Shown: positions 1 through 9,394, counted from the stretch's first letter. The stretch is DNA of 64,000 bases from DASQHY01 sp035602605 (GCA_035602605.1 DATNLZ010000069.1:1-64000); one strand, 5' to 3'. A program made the numbers and translations. Notes: generated by a model from the sequence alone, not told the origin.

Positions 1-55
1 GTTCGCGCTGTTCCCGCTCCAGTTGCAACGGGGCCAGGGGTCGTCCTAAGTTCAT
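1..55 (-). CDS. IS630-family transposase, N-terminal fragment cut by the window edge
   Basis: The minus strand opens with ATG at 55 and stays open to the window edge, giving 18 residues that begin MNLGRPLAPL followed by a Glu/Arg-rich stretch. This GRPLAPL-then-ERE start is typical of IS630-family transposases, which carry an N-terminal helix-turn-helix and a C-terminal DDE domain (both outside the window). A strong Shine-Dalgarno sequence, GGAGGT, lies five bases before the ATG, so the start is convincing. The transposase points out of the window, so its upstream terminal repeat should lie between about 56 and 160. The family call rests on a short stretch recognised from memory. Confidence 0.62.
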   Translation of the reverse strand, partial: MNLGRPLAPLQLEREQRE

Positions 56-294
56 AGGCACCTCCATTCTCCATAGAAGATGCCTAAGGGGAAAACAGTC
101 GCGCAAGAATTATATTAGTTACTTAAGGGACACAACACTAGATGGGTCCCTATTAAAGGTCACAGCGATTGATCCCGTGAATAAGAAGAAGTAACGCGAA
201 AGGGACGCACACGAATCGTCCGCGCATTTTTATAGTTGCGATTGGGAGCGGGACACCAAGCGCCGCCTGAGCCCGATATTCTAAGGAGAACAAA
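56..294. other. Intergenic region, possible outer end of the IS630-like element
   Basis: This AT-richer stretch holds no ORF I can support. It contains a 6-bp inverted repeat, AGGGAC at 126-131 and GTCCCT at 146-151, enclosing a CTAG sequence. IS630 elements insert at TA dinucleotides and end in short inverted repeats, so the element probably ends here, but the partner end is outside the window and the terminus cannot be fixed. No convincing sigma-70 promoter for the following porin was seen. Confidence 0.3.
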
Positions 295-2124
295 GTGCAT
301 ATCCGTTCTGCGTGTATTTTCACTTGCTTTTTCGCTCTGACGGCAGCGTTGCCTGCAGTAGGCGAGGGCCGAGCATCAGCGACCATCGGGGACCTTCGCG
401 GAGTTACCCGCTACCCCGGCGGATTGCTGCCATTGGCGCACGTACTGGTCTTGCTGCACAGCGTGGACAAAGGAACCGATCGCGCTGTCTTTAGCGACAG
501 CGACGGGACCTTCGTCGTCGAAAACCTGGAACCGGGACGCTACCACTTGTCGGCAAGGAAAGTGGGATTCGTGAGCTCTTCAGCGACCACAGTGGACCTG
601 GCGGCGGGGCAGAGCCTCACTGTTGAACTTCCCCTTGGGGCGAACTCGATGGTGCCTCGGTCGTTCGGTTCGCATATATCACCGGCGTCCCAAGCATCGT
701 CGGGCCCGGAGTCGACCCTGCCTTCGCCTGCGCCCCAGAATCAGGGCGGGTTTTTCCGGAGATTCGCCAGGGCATATCGAGACGACTGGAAAGGGGCGAA
801 CGACAATGGACCGACTCCCGCCAGACGCGGTTGGCCAGCGCCTGTGGATGGGCCGCCGTTTCCCTTTTCCGATTGGCCGTATGGTGGTTCGGTGACGATC
901 GGTGCCCCGTGGACGCAGTCGGGACCGCTCATGCAGGCCATCTGGAGCGGCAAGCACGGAGACGCTTGGAAGAAAAGTGGGATTCAGATCTACGGGTGGT
1001 TGAATTTCGGCGGGAACTTCAGCACTTCCAAGAGCAATGCTCTGGGCAAGTATGCGAATCTTCCAACAGCCTACGACGAGGTGCCCAATTCGATCCAGCC
1101 TGACCAGGAGGTATTGTATATCGAGCGGCAGCCCAACACGGTGCAGAAGGACCACTTCGATTGGGGCTTCCGGATCGCCCAGCTATGGGGCATGGACTAT
1201 CGCTTCACCACCTCCAAAGGCATTTTCAGTTCGCAACTCCTGGGACATGTTCATCCCGATGGCACCTTCGGAAGGCAGTATGGATACGATCCGGTGATGT
1301 TTTACGTGGACCTGTACTTCCCTAAGGTAGCGGAGGGAATGAACATTCGAATCGGCCGCTATATCTCGCTGCCGGATATCGAGGCGCAGTTGGCGCCCAA
1401 TAACTACACCTATAGCCATTCGCTGTTGTACACGTTTGACTGCTACACGCAGGTTGGTCTTAACACCACGATCAAGCTGAACAACCATTGGCTGATTCAA
1501 GGGGGGGTGTCCCCCGGCTGTGAAACAGCCCCTTGGAACAAAATCGACCGAAAATTGACGGGAAACTTCTGCGCAGGCTACACGTGGCGGGAAGGCAAGG
1601 ACAACATCTACGCCTGCGATAACGCCATCAACGACGGCAAATACGCTTACAACAACCTCAACGCTGTTTACTCCACTTGGTATCACAAGATCAACAGGGA
1701 CTGGCACTCGTCGACCGAATTCTGGTACCAGTGGGAGAGGAAGACCCCCAACGTCGGTCCCGCCGCACCCCCGGAATCGGCGGCCCTGCTGGAGTTAAAT
1801 GCGAATGGAGCGTTTTGCAAGAATCCGACCGTAGTTACTTGCTATGCCCCGGACTGGGCGATCGTCAACTACCTGGAAAAGCGGATCGGGAAACACAATT
1901 ACCTGTCCATTCGCAATGAGTACTTCGATGACATGGTGGGCCAGCGGACCGGCACGAAATCGCGGTACACCGAGCACCTCATCGGCTGGGGGCATTGGAT
2001 TGGAACCACGATTCTGTTTCGTCCCGAGCTCCGATTCGAGCGCTCCTACGATAATCCCGCGTATCAGAACGGCTCGAAGAAGAACCAGCTCACAGCTGCG
2101 GGAGACATTATCTGGTTTTTCTAA
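295..2124 (+). CDS. Outer-membrane porin (BBP2/OmpL-like) with N-terminal carboxypeptidase-regulatory domain
   Basis: The GTG start at 295 follows AAGGAG (283-288) at ideal spacing. The 609-residue product has a signal peptide (about residues 1-27), then a carboxypeptidase-regulatory-like beta-sandwich (about 30-115, with PGRYHLSARKVGF typical of the fold), a Pro/Ser linker, and a long beta-barrel (about 195-609) rich in Tyr, Trp, Asn and Gly, ending in aromatic residues (IIWFF) as outer-membrane barrels do. The barrel resembles the putative beta-barrel porin-2 family (motifs YGWLNFGGN and RIGRYISLPDIEAQ). It probably forms a diffusion channel; the substrate is unknown. A CarboxypepD_reg domain is normal in Oar-type TonB receptors but less expected on a porin. 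A hairpin lies just downstream (2139-2158). Confidence 0.72.
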   Translation: MHIRSACIFTCFFALTAALPAVGEGRASATIGDLRGVTRYPGGLLPLAHVLVLLHSVDKGTDRAVFSDSDGTFVVENLEPGRYHLSARKVGFVSSSATTVDLAAGQSLTVELPLGANSMVPRSFGSHISPASQASSGPESTLPSPAPQNQGGFFRRFARAYRDDWKGANDNGPTPARRGWPAPVDGPPFPFSDWPYGGSVTIGAPWTQSGPLMQAIWSGKHGDAWKKSGIQIYGWLNFGGNFSTSKSNALGKYANLPTAYDEVPNSIQPDQEVLYIERQPNTVQKDHFDWGFRIAQLWGMDYRFTTSKGIFSSQLLGHVHPDGTFGRQYGYDPVMFYVDLYFPKVAEGMNIRIGRYISLPDIEAQLAPNNYTYSHSLLYTFDCYTQVGLNTTIKLNNHWLIQGGVSPGCETAPWNKIDRKLTGNFCAGYTWREGKDNIYACDNAINDGKYAYNNLNAVYSTWYHKINRDWHSSTEFWYQWERKTPNVGPAAPPESAALLELNANGAFCKNPTVVTCYAPDWAIVNYLEKRIGKHNYLSIRNEYFDDMVGQRTGTKSRYTEHLIGWGHWIGTTILFRPELRFERSYDNPAYQNGSKKNQLTAAGDIIWFF

Positions 2125-2138
2125 ATTTGCCGTGAGCC

Positions 2139-2158
2139 CAGGGCACTTCGTGGCCCTG
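2139..2158 (+). terminator. Hairpin 3' of the porin gene, possible terminator
   Basis: CAGGGCAC and GTGGCCCTG form an eight-pair stem with one bulged base and a TTC loop, 15 bases after the porin stop codon. No T-run follows, so it is not a textbook intrinsic terminator; it may be a Rho-dependent or processing structure. Confidence 0.33.
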
Positions 2159-2314
2159 ACGATTCGGGGTACTCGAACATGGGAACCGGTTGTCACAGCC
2201 ACGCGGTTCGTGGTACTTGAGAGAGTGGCTGGTTAGAGGAAGTTCCGATGGAAGGTAAGTCGGCAGCTGGTAATCTTTCGGACTCACCGGATTCAGCCAA
2301 AGCCTGAGCTGCAA

Positions 2315-2989
2315 ATGTTGAGCTGCAAATATCACTCGATTACAAGAGCCACCAAGGTGGCCTCGCTCGTCTTGTGCCTTCTCGCCGCTTGGGCCAACCG
2401 CGCGGAGGCGGCTATCCCTTCGCAGAGCGCACGCGCTTTTTCGCCGAGGGCAAATTTAGACTTTGCCATTGCCGATTTCGATGGCGACCGAAGGCCGGAC
2501 TTGGCGACTGTCGAGATCGAGACAGTTAATTGGTCCACTGCGCGCTATTCAATTCGATTCCAACTCAGCGGTGGCGCGGGACAGGCCATTGGGGTAACCG
2601 CGGCGTTAGGAGGTCTCCAGATCACGTCGCGGGATGTCAACGGGGACGATGCCCTTGACTTAGTCGTCGCAACCACATGGCTGCATCAGCCGGTGACGAT
2701 CCTTCTTAATGATGGTCATGGCAAGTTCAATCCGTCTGATCCATCCGGCTTCCCTGCATTCATTTCGGAGCCCGAGACGCACTTGCGACCCGTCACTTGC
2801 GAACTGAAAGACCTAGCTGTTCTCCTCGGTGCAAGATGCGGCGCGGGCGAATGCGGGGAACGTACTGGCTTGCTTCTCCCGCCGCCCCTGCCGGGAGTTT
2901 CCGCTCTGCTGACTTCGCGTTTCAAGGCTGTTATATTCCATCACTTTTTTTCTAGCCGGGCACCGCCCACCTTCGCGTCTCTCGTCTGA
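2315..2989 (+). CDS. Short secreted FG-GAP/VCBS-repeat protein upstream of czcCBA
   Basis: The 224-residue product has a signal peptide ending near AEAA (about residue 33) and two FG-GAP/VCBS-type calcium-binding repeats: IADFDGDRRPDLA (about 52-64) and SRDVNGDDALDLVVA (about 103-117), then LNDGHGKF. The C-terminal third is low in recognisable structure and ends RAPPTFASLV. Such repeats form beta-propeller blades in surface or periplasmic proteins, but two or three blades are too few for a closed propeller, so it may oligomerise or be a truncated relative. No good ribosome site precedes the ATG; an 11-bp direct repeat (GAGCTGCAAAT at 2307-2317 and 2320-2330) straddles it. It sits 50 bp before the metal-efflux operon on the same strand and may be co-transcribed. 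Function unknown. Confidence 0.6.
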   Translation: MLSCKYHSITRATKVASLVLCLLAAWANRAEAAIPSQSARAFSPRANLDFAIADFDGDRRPDLATVEIETVNWSTARYSIRFQLSGGAGQAIGVTAALGGLQITSRDVNGDDALDLVVATTWLHQPVTILLNDGHGKFNPSDPSGFPAFISEPETHLRPVTCELKDLAVLLGARCGAGECGERTGLLLPPPLPGVSALLTSRFKAVIFHHFFSSRAPPTFASLV

Positions 2990-3039
2990 AAGCTCAATTC
3001 ATTTAGTTATAGCTGCGGTTCCGCTGCGACGGAGGTGAA

Positions 3040-4296
3040 ATGCGGCGCTTATTGAAGTGTGTGTGTGTTGTGTTCCTACTGGCAGGATTCTTGGCAGAAA
3101 GCGTCTTTGCGCAAAAAACGCAGACGTGGAAGGAGATTCGCGACAAATTCGAGGCGGTGAACCCGTCTTTACGGGCGGGTCAGATTGCTATCAATGAGTT
3201 TCGCGCGGCAGAGATCACTGCGCATTTGCGTCCAAATCCGAGCCTGGGACTGCTCGGCGATCAGATTGATCCGTTCACCACTGAGCCTCTAAAACCGTTG
3301 CAAAACCTGCTTTCGGTCGGTGCGCTGAGTTACCTTCATGAGCGCCGGCATAAACGGGAATTGCGCCTTGAGAGCGCCCAGGGTGCGACCAAAATCGCCG
3401 TGTCCGGCCAGGCGGATTGGGAAAGGAACCTCCTTTTCGCCTTGCGAATGGCCTTCGTGCAGACCCTTCAGGAAAAGGCCATTCTTGATCTCGCGAAGGA
3501 AAACCTTTCGTATTACGACCATCTTTTGGACGTAAATCGCGAGCGCTACAAAGCCGGCGCTATTGCCCAGGTAGATCTGGACCGTCTCGAGCTCCAGCGG
3601 GTTACCTATGAATCCGATCTGCAAACCGCGGAAGTGAATCTCCGTACCGCGAAAATCCAGCTCCTGGCGCTCTTGAATGATCGAACGCCCGTCGAACAGT
3701 TTGACGTGACTGGTCCGTTCGATTTCTCGACACAAATCGCGGCTCTTGACGACGTTCGCCAGACCGCCCTCGATACCCGGCCTGACTTGAAGGCCGCCCT
3801 GCAATTCATCGACAAGGCCAAGACCGATCATCGGCTCGCTGTCGCCAATGGATCGACCGATCCCACCTTCGCTTTTGATGTCGGGCGCAATCCGCCGATG
3901 GAACATTACATCGGTTTCAGCGTGAGCATTCCGCTGCGCATCTTCGACCGCAACCAAGGCGAAAAGTTGCGCACGCAACTGGACATCGAACGGAACGAAA
4001 AGTTGATGGAGGCCACCCGCGCGCATGTCTTCAGCGATGTGGATTCTGCCTACGCTACGGTGACGAGTGCCGTGATTCGTCTCCAGCCGTATAAGGACAG
4101 ATATCTTCGGCAGGCCTCGCGGGTTCGGGACACAATTGCATTTTCCTATCAACACGGGGCCGCATCTCTTCTTGATTTTCTCAACGCGCAGGCCGATTAC
4201 CGCAGCGTGCAAGCCAATTATTTAAACTTAGTTGCTTCCTATCTGAACGCGGCAAGCCAATTGAATCTTGCAGTCGGACGCGAGGTCATCCCATGA
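3040..4296 (+). CDS. czcC: CzcC-like outer-membrane efflux protein (TolC family)
   Basis: The 418-residue protein has a signal peptide ending near VFAQ (residue 25) and two outer-membrane-efflux-protein repeats rich in long amphipathic helices, as in TolC/CzcC. Its Ala/Leu/Arg-rich helical segments around residues 120-215 and 300-410 fit the periplasmic tunnel. It would form the outer-membrane exit duct of a tripartite RND pump with the next two gene products. The start at 3040 follows GGAGGTG. Its stop overlaps the czcB start (ATGA at 4293-4296), indicating translational coupling. czcC is used here as the family name; the exported metal is not proven. Confidence 0.88.
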   Translation: MRRLLKCVCVVFLLAGFLAESVFAQKTQTWKEIRDKFEAVNPSLRAGQIAINEFRAAEITAHLRPNPSLGLLGDQIDPFTTEPLKPLQNLLSVGALSYLHERRHKRELRLESAQGATKIAVSGQADWERNLLFALRMAFVQTLQEKAILDLAKENLSYYDHLLDVNRERYKAGAIAQVDLDRLELQRVTYESDLQTAEVNLRTAKIQLLALLNDRTPVEQFDVTGPFDFSTQIAALDDVRQTALDTRPDLKAALQFIDKAKTDHRLAVANGSTDPTFAFDVGRNPPMEHYIGFSVSIPLRIFDRNQGEKLRTQLDIERNEKLMEATRAHVFSDVDSAYATVTSAVIRLQPYKDRYLRQASRVRDTIAFSYQHGAASLLDFLNAQADYRSVQANYLNLVASYLNAASQLNLAVGREVIP

Positions 4297-5438
4297 GATG
4301 CACGAGCTTCGCAAGCTTGATCCTGGCCGCCCTGGCTCTTGCTTTAGGTCTATTTCTCGCCGGCTGCGGCGAGGGCAAGACCGATCCCAAGGCCGAAGCG
4401 GCACCGCCAGCGCGGGTCGAAAGGGAACAGGATTCCGATGTGATCCAGGTAGATCATCCGGAGCAATTTCCGACGGTTACGGCGACCGAGCGGGCCGCCA
4501 CGTCACAGTTGACCGTGACCGGCTCAGTCACCCCGGATATTTCCAGGACTGTGCCAGTTATCTCGATCGCCACCGGCCGCGTGGTGGAGATCCATGCGCG
4601 ACTGGGCGATACGGTGAAAAAAGGCCAGTTGTTGCTGCGCGTGCAGAGCGCGGACATGTCCGGGGCGTTTTCCGATTATCGAAAGGCCGTCACGAACCAA
4701 CAGCTTGTGCGTACACAGCTGGAGCGAGCAAAGCTCCTGTACGACAAAGGCGCGATTTCGCTGAATGATCTGCAGGTGGCGCAAGACACAGAAAACAAGG
4801 CCACGGTTGATGTGGAGAACACTGCAGAACGGCTTCGCGTTCTCGGCGGCGGCATCGATCATCCGTCCGCGATTGTGGATATTCGCGCTCCGGTTTCCGG
4901 CGTGATCACCGACCAGCAGGTCACCAACGCTGCGGGCGTGCAGGGCCTGTCGGCTACTGCGAACCCATTCACCATTTCTGATCTATCGCATGTCTGGATT
5001 GTCTGTGACGTCTACGAAAACAATCTGCCGCAGGTCCATCTTGGCGACTATGCAGACGTCCGCCTCAACGCTTATCCGGACAAAAGGCTGAAGGGCCGAA
5101 TCGCGAACATCGGGCCGATTCTAGATCCTAGCCTCCGCACCGCGAAGGTTCGCCTGGAAGTGCCGAATCCGGGCTTGATGCGTGTGGGAATGTTCGTAAC
5201 CGCCACCTTCCGCGGCCTTAAGCCGGAGATGCGCGCCGTTGTTCCGGCCTCGGCCATATTGCATCTGCATGACCGCGACTGGATTTACGTTCCTGCCGGC
5301 GACAAGAAGTATAGACGCGTGGAAGTCACCTCCGGCGACAATTTGCCAAACAAAATGCAAGAGGTCGTATCGGGAATACATCCAGGCCAGCAGGTGGTAG
5401 CCAACGCATTGGTCATGCAAAACACAGTGGAACAATAG
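4293..5438 (+). CDS. czcB: CzcB-like periplasmic adaptor (membrane-fusion lipoprotein) of RND efflux
   Basis: The 381-residue protein begins with a lipoprotein signal (LAGC lipobox, Cys about 27) and an acidic/Pro-rich linker. The barrel-sandwich hybrid halves surround a helical hairpin: GRVVEIHARLGDTVKKGQLL (about 92-111) opens it, and DIRAPVSGVITDQQV closes it after about 100 residues. A beta-barrel and a membrane-proximal domain follow. This is the HlyD/CzcB adaptor architecture, linking the inner-membrane pump to the outer-membrane duct. I see no His-rich N-terminal metal-binding extension, unlike some CzcB proteins. It overlaps czcC by four bases and lies 34 bp before czcA. Confidence 0.9.
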   Translation: MRCTSFASLILAALALALGLFLAGCGEGKTDPKAEAAPPARVEREQDSDVIQVDHPEQFPTVTATERAATSQLTVTGSVTPDISRTVPVISIATGRVVEIHARLGDTVKKGQLLLRVQSADMSGAFSDYRKAVTNQQLVRTQLERAKLLYDKGAISLNDLQVAQDTENKATVDVENTAERLRVLGGGIDHPSAIVDIRAPVSGVITDQQVTNAAGVQGLSATANPFTISDLSHVWIVCDVYENNLPQVHLGDYADVRLNAYPDKRLKGRIANIGPILDPSLRTAKVRLEVPNPGLMRVGMFVTATFRGLKPEMRAVVPASAILHLHDRDWIYVPAGDKKYRRVEVTSGDNLPNKMQEVVSGIHPGQQVVANALVMQNTVEQ

Positions 5439-5472
5439 GTGAGAGTTCACCGATGAAGCCGAGAGAGAAACG

Positions 5473-8400
5473 ATGATTCGGGCTCTGGTCGATTTTGCGC
5501 TTAACAATCGCTTCCTGGTCCTGGCGCTCGCAGTCATGTTGCTACTGTGGGGCGCAATCTCTTTCCATAATCTGCCCGTCGAAGCCTACCCGGACGTAGC
5601 CAACAATTACGTTCAGGTCATCACCCAATGGCCCGGCCGAGCTGCGGAGGAAGTCGAGCAGCAAGTCACCATTCCCATCGAAATTCAGATGAACGGGATC
5701 CCGCATTTGGAGCATCTGCGATCGGTCTCCCTATTCGGTCTTTCGAGCTTGATGCTTATTTTCGACGAGCAATCAGACAGCGACTGGAACCGCCAGAAGG
5801 TGCTGGAAAGACTATCCCAGGTGACATTGCCACCCGGGCTAACGCCACAAATGGGCACGGACTGGAGCCCGGTCGGGCAGATTTACTGGTACACCCTCAA
5901 AAGCAGCAATCCTAAGTACGACCTAATGGAATTGAAATCTATCGAGGACTGGACGCTTGAAAAACAGTTCAAGTCCGTTCCCAACGTTGTCGATGTTTCC
6001 AGCTTCGGTGGAACTACGCGGGAATACCAGGTGCGCGTCGATCCGAACAAGTTGGTGGCGCACGCTCTCAGCATCGGACAGATCCAGCAGCAGATCGCCA
6101 ACAACAACAATAACGCGGGCGGGAGTTTCGTCGAAGCCGGGCTGCAGCAGATTAACGTCCGAGCCGTCGGTTTGTTTAACAACGTCCGCGACATCGAACA
6201 GACCGTTCTCACGACCAAGAACGGCACTGCCCTGCGCGTCAAAGATATTTCCACTGTTATTCAGGCGCCGAAAATACGCCTTGGACAAATTGGACGGGCA
6301 ATCCATCGCGCCGATGGAAGCGTGCTGGACAATGAGGACGTCGTCGAGGGCATGGTCCTGCTGCGCAAGGGTGCGGATTCGGACTCGACTCTGGAGGCCA
6401 TCCACGCGAAGGTTAAGGAACTCAACGAGACGATCCTTCCACCGGGTGTCAAAATTGTTCCGTTCTTAGACCGCAGCAATCTGGTTCATTACACGACCCA
6501 CACCGTTCTGCGCAATCTAACCGAGGGAATCATCCTCGTTTCACTTATCCTTTTCTTTTTCCTGGGAAACGTGCGCGGTGCGCTCATTGTTGCATTGACG
6601 ATTGCTTTCTCCCTTTTATTCGCTTCGATCTGCCTTGATCTAAGGCGTATCCCTGCCAACCTGCTCTCCCTGGGCGCGCTCGACTTTGGCATGGTGGTGG
6701 ACGGCACGGTTGTGATGGTCGAGAACATTGTCCGCCACATAAGCCATCGCAAGAACGGTTCGAAAACTGCGCTGGAAATTGTCCGCGAGGCAGCGCACGA
6801 AGTGCAGCGGCCGGTGTTCTATGCCATTGCGATCATCATTACCGCTTACATGCCGATTTTTACCCTGCAACGTGTCGAGGGACGCCTGTTCAAGCCCATG
6901 GCATGGACCGTGGCGTTTGCTCTTTTTGGCGCGCTCATATTTTCAATTTTCATCGCGCCCGTACTTTCTAGCCTGTTTTTTCGCAACGGCGTCCGCGAAT
7001 GGCGCAACCCTGTGATGACATACCTGACCGACGGCTATCGCAAGGGTCTTGGATGGACGATTGAGCACCGCTGGCTTACGCTCGGTGTCGCGGTGTTCGC
7101 CTTGTGTGTGTCTCTGTTTCTAGCCTTTGGTGGCATTATCGGCTCCGAGTTCTTGCCGCATCTCGACGAGGGCGCCATCTGGGCGCGCGGAACCCTGGCC
7201 CCAAGCACGGGTCCCACTGAAGGTGCCCGGGTCATGAATCAGGCGCGCGCGATTCTCGCGTCCTTTCCCGAAGTTACCACGGTTGTCTCACAAGTTGGGC
7301 GTCCCGATAACGGCACCGACACCACTGGCTTCTTCAATACCGAATACTTCGTCGACCTTTTGCCGAAGGACAAGTGGCGCCCTGTTTTTCACGAGGATAA
7401 GGAAAGATTGATCGCCGCCATGGACCGCCAGCTCGAAAAGATCCCCGGCACCATCTGGAATTTTTCCCAGCCTATCGCGGACAATATGGAAGAAGCAGTA
7501 AGCGGGGTAAAAGGTCAGCTGGCCATAAAAGTCATTGGTGACAACCTCGCAGTCCTCGAAGAAAAAGGCGACCAGATCGTAGCCATCTTGCGCGGAATCA
7601 AGGGCATTGAAGACTTAGGTCTTTTTCGTGTGCTCGGCCAGCCGAACCTTAATTTTATCGTCGACCGCCAGCAGGCGGCGCGGTTTGGGATCAACGTTGC
7701 GGATGTACAGAACGCCATTCAGACCGCTGTGGGCGGGAATGCCGTCACTCAAGTGTTGCAAGGCGAACAGCGTTATGACCTCGTAGTACGTTACCTGGCG
7801 CCTTACCGCGACACAAAAGAAGCCATCGCGAGTATTCGACTGGTGGCGCCGTCCGGCGAGCGCGTTTCTCTCGCCCAACTCTCCAGGGTCGAGCTTCGCG
7901 ATGGAGGCTCGGAAATCTACAGGGAAGCGAATTCACGGTACGTGGCCATCAAGTACAGCGTGCGCGGACGTGATCTTGGTGGCGCTGTCGAAGACGCGAT
8001 CAAGAAAGTTAACGCGCAAGTGAAACTTCCCCCCGGCTACCACATCGGTTGGGCCGGCGAGTACGAGAGTCAGAAAAGATCCCAGAAACGCCTTATGATT
8101 GTGCTCCCCATCACCATCCTCATCATTTATGTCCTCCTCTATAGCATGTTTCGTTCTGGGAAGTGGGCTCTGCTCATTCTGGGCAATGTGGCAATGGCAC
8201 CTCTTGGCGGATTGCTTGCACTCTTCATTACCGGTACGCACTTCAGTGTTTCCTCGGGAGTGGGCTTTTTGGCATTGTTCGGCGTATCGGTTCAAGTGGG
8301 TGTCATTATGCTCGAATACATCAATCAGCTTCGCGTGCGGGGTCACTCCATCAAAGACTCGGCCATTGAGGGCGCAGTGCTTAGACTTCGCCCCATTATG

Positions 8401-8616
8401 ATGACGATGCTTGTAGCTACTTTCGGTTTGGTGCCTGCAGCTATGTCGCACGCCATCGGCTCCGACTCACAACGGCCTTTCGCGATCGTTATCGTGGGAG
8501 GCCTATTTACAGCTCTGGTGATGAGCATCGTTGTCCTCCCTACCGGGTATGTCTGGTTCGCGGGCGAACGCGATATACTCCCCGAACCCGAGCCGGATTT
8601 TGAGGAGAGCGCATAA
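5473..8616 (+). CDS. czcA: CzcA-like heavy-metal RND efflux permease
   Basis: This 1047-residue protein is full length for the HME-RND family. It has an N-terminal transmembrane helix (about 11-28), a large periplasmic loop, a six-helix bundle (about 340-540), a second loop and a second bundle (about 865-1030). The diagnostic TM4 motif is present as DFG-M-VVDG-TVVMVEN with Asp404, Asp410 and Glu417, matching the proton-relay residues of CzcA (D402, D408, E415). It would drive proton-coupled export of divalent cations (Co, Zn, Cd, or Cu/Ag) from the periplasm or cytoplasm. Which ion cannot be told from the sequence alone. Confidence 0.92.
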   Translation: MIRALVDFALNNRFLVLALAVMLLLWGAISFHNLPVEAYPDVANNYVQVITQWPGRAAEEVEQQVTIPIEIQMNGIPHLEHLRSVSLFGLSSLMLIFDEQSDSDWNRQKVLERLSQVTLPPGLTPQMGTDWSPVGQIYWYTLKSSNPKYDLMELKSIEDWTLEKQFKSVPNVVDVSSFGGTTREYQVRVDPNKLVAHALSIGQIQQQIANNNNNAGGSFVEAGLQQINVRAVGLFNNVRDIEQTVLTTKNGTALRVKDISTVIQAPKIRLGQIGRAIHRADGSVLDNEDVVEGMVLLRKGADSDSTLEAIHAKVKELNETILPPGVKIVPFLDRSNLVHYTTHTVLRNLTEGIILVSLILFFFLGNVRGALIVALTIAFSLLFASICLDLRRIPANLLSLGALDFGMVVDGTVVMVENIVRHISHRKNGSKTALEIVREAAHEVQRPVFYAIAIIITAYMPIFTLQRVEGRLFKPMAWTVAFALFGALIFSIFIAPVLSSLFFRNGVREWRNPVMTYLTDGYRKGLGWTIEHRWLTLGVAVFALCVSLFLAFGGIIGSEFLPHLDEGAIWARGTLAPSTGPTEGARVMNQARAILASFPEVTTVVSQVGRPDNGTDTTGFFNTEYFVDLLPKDKWRPVFHEDKERLIAAMDRQLEKIPGTIWNFSQPIADNMEEAVSGVKGQLAIKVIGDNLAVLEEKGDQIVAILRGIKGIEDLGLFRVLGQPNLNFIVDRQQAARFGINVADVQNAIQTAVGGNAVTQVLQGEQRYDLVVRYLAPYRDTKEAIASIRLVAPSGERVSLAQLSRVELRDGGSEIYREANSRYVAIKYSVRGRDLGGAVEDAIKKVNAQVKLPPGYHIGWAGEYESQKRSQKRLMIVLPITILIIYVLLYSMFRSGKWALLILGNVAMAPLGGLLALFITGTHFSVSSGVGFLALFGVSVQVGVIMLEYINQLRVRGHSIKDSAIEGAVLRLRPIMMTMLVATFGLVPAAMSHAIGSDSQRPFAIVIVGGLFTALVMSIVVLPTGYVWFAGERDILPEPEPDFEESA

Positions 8617-8686
8617 CCAAGCACGATTCTTGGCCGTACCTCAGACTGGGCAACGCGGGCGATGACGCATGGAGGCGATTGGATCG

Positions 8687-9346
8687 ATGAAAAAGGAAGA
8701 AGTGTGCGCGCGGATCGCGGAAATTGGCATCATCCCTGCTATTCGCGTATCTTCCGCCGAGGATGCGCGTTTCGCCGCACAGGCCATCTCCCAGGGCGGG
8801 ATCCCTATCATGGAAATCACTCTTACGGTGCCGGGAGCGATTGCTTTGATTTCCGGTCTAGCTCAGAACAGTCCGGAGGTCATCGTCGGTGCAGGCGACG
8901 TCTTAGACACGGATACAGCCCGCCAATGCTTGGATGCCGGGGCAAAATTTCTCACCAGTCCCGGCCTCGATTTAAAGATCATCGAATTTGCGGTCAAAGA
9001 AAGCATCGCGGTTTTACCTGGCGCCATGACTCCGACCGAGGTGATTACCGCATGGAAGGCCGGTTCCGACTTCGTCAAAATCTTCCCCTGTGCTCAGGTC
9101 GGAGGCGAGAGCTATATTAGAGCTCTCAAGGCGCCCCTTCCGCACACGCCGCTCATTGCCTCGGGAGGGGTGAACCAGAAAACTGCCGGCAGTTTCATTC
9201 TTGCAGGAGCCACCGCGCTTGGCATCGGCAAAGAGTTGATTTCCAAGGATGCCATCCAATTCCGGCAGGCGGATCGGATCCATACGTTGGCGAATCGGTT
9301 TTTGAGTTTTGTGAACGACGCGCGCAGTCGGAAAGCCGCACGGTAA
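8687..9346 (+). CDS. eda: KDPG/KHG aldolase (2-dehydro-3-deoxy-phosphogluconate aldolase)
   Basis: A 219-residue TIM-barrel protein of normal length for Eda. It carries the catalytic residues of class I KDPG aldolases: Arg20 (PAIRV), Glu43 (IMEITL) and the Schiff-base Lys131 (FVKIFPC). It splits 2-keto-3-deoxy-6-phosphogluconate into pyruvate and glyceraldehyde-3-phosphate in the cytoplasm. The ATG at 8687 is preferred because GGAGG (8671-8675) precedes it; an in-frame ATG at 8669 has no ribosome site. It is 70 bp downstream of czcA on the same strand, so it may be read through from the efflux operon, but no functional link is evident. No Edd dehydratase gene is adjacent. Confidence 0.9.
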   Translation: MKKEEVCARIAEIGIIPAIRVSSAEDARFAAQAISQGGIPIMEITLTVPGAIALISGLAQNSPEVIVGAGDVLDTDTARQCLDAGAKFLTSPGLDLKIIEFAVKESIAVLPGAMTPTEVITAWKAGSDFVKIFPCAQVGGESYIRALKAPLPHTPLIASGGVNQKTAGSFILAGATALGIGKELISKDAIQFRQADRIHTLANRFLSFVNDARSRKAAR

Positions 9347-9394
9347 CCCGACAGAGGGCCAGACCCGCAACCGCACTTCTTGAGCTAAAAGATC

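Noticed and set aside
3289..4212. A 307-codon minus frame inside czcC
   Set aside because: Antisense shadow of a clear TolC-family gene, with no recognisable protein sequence.
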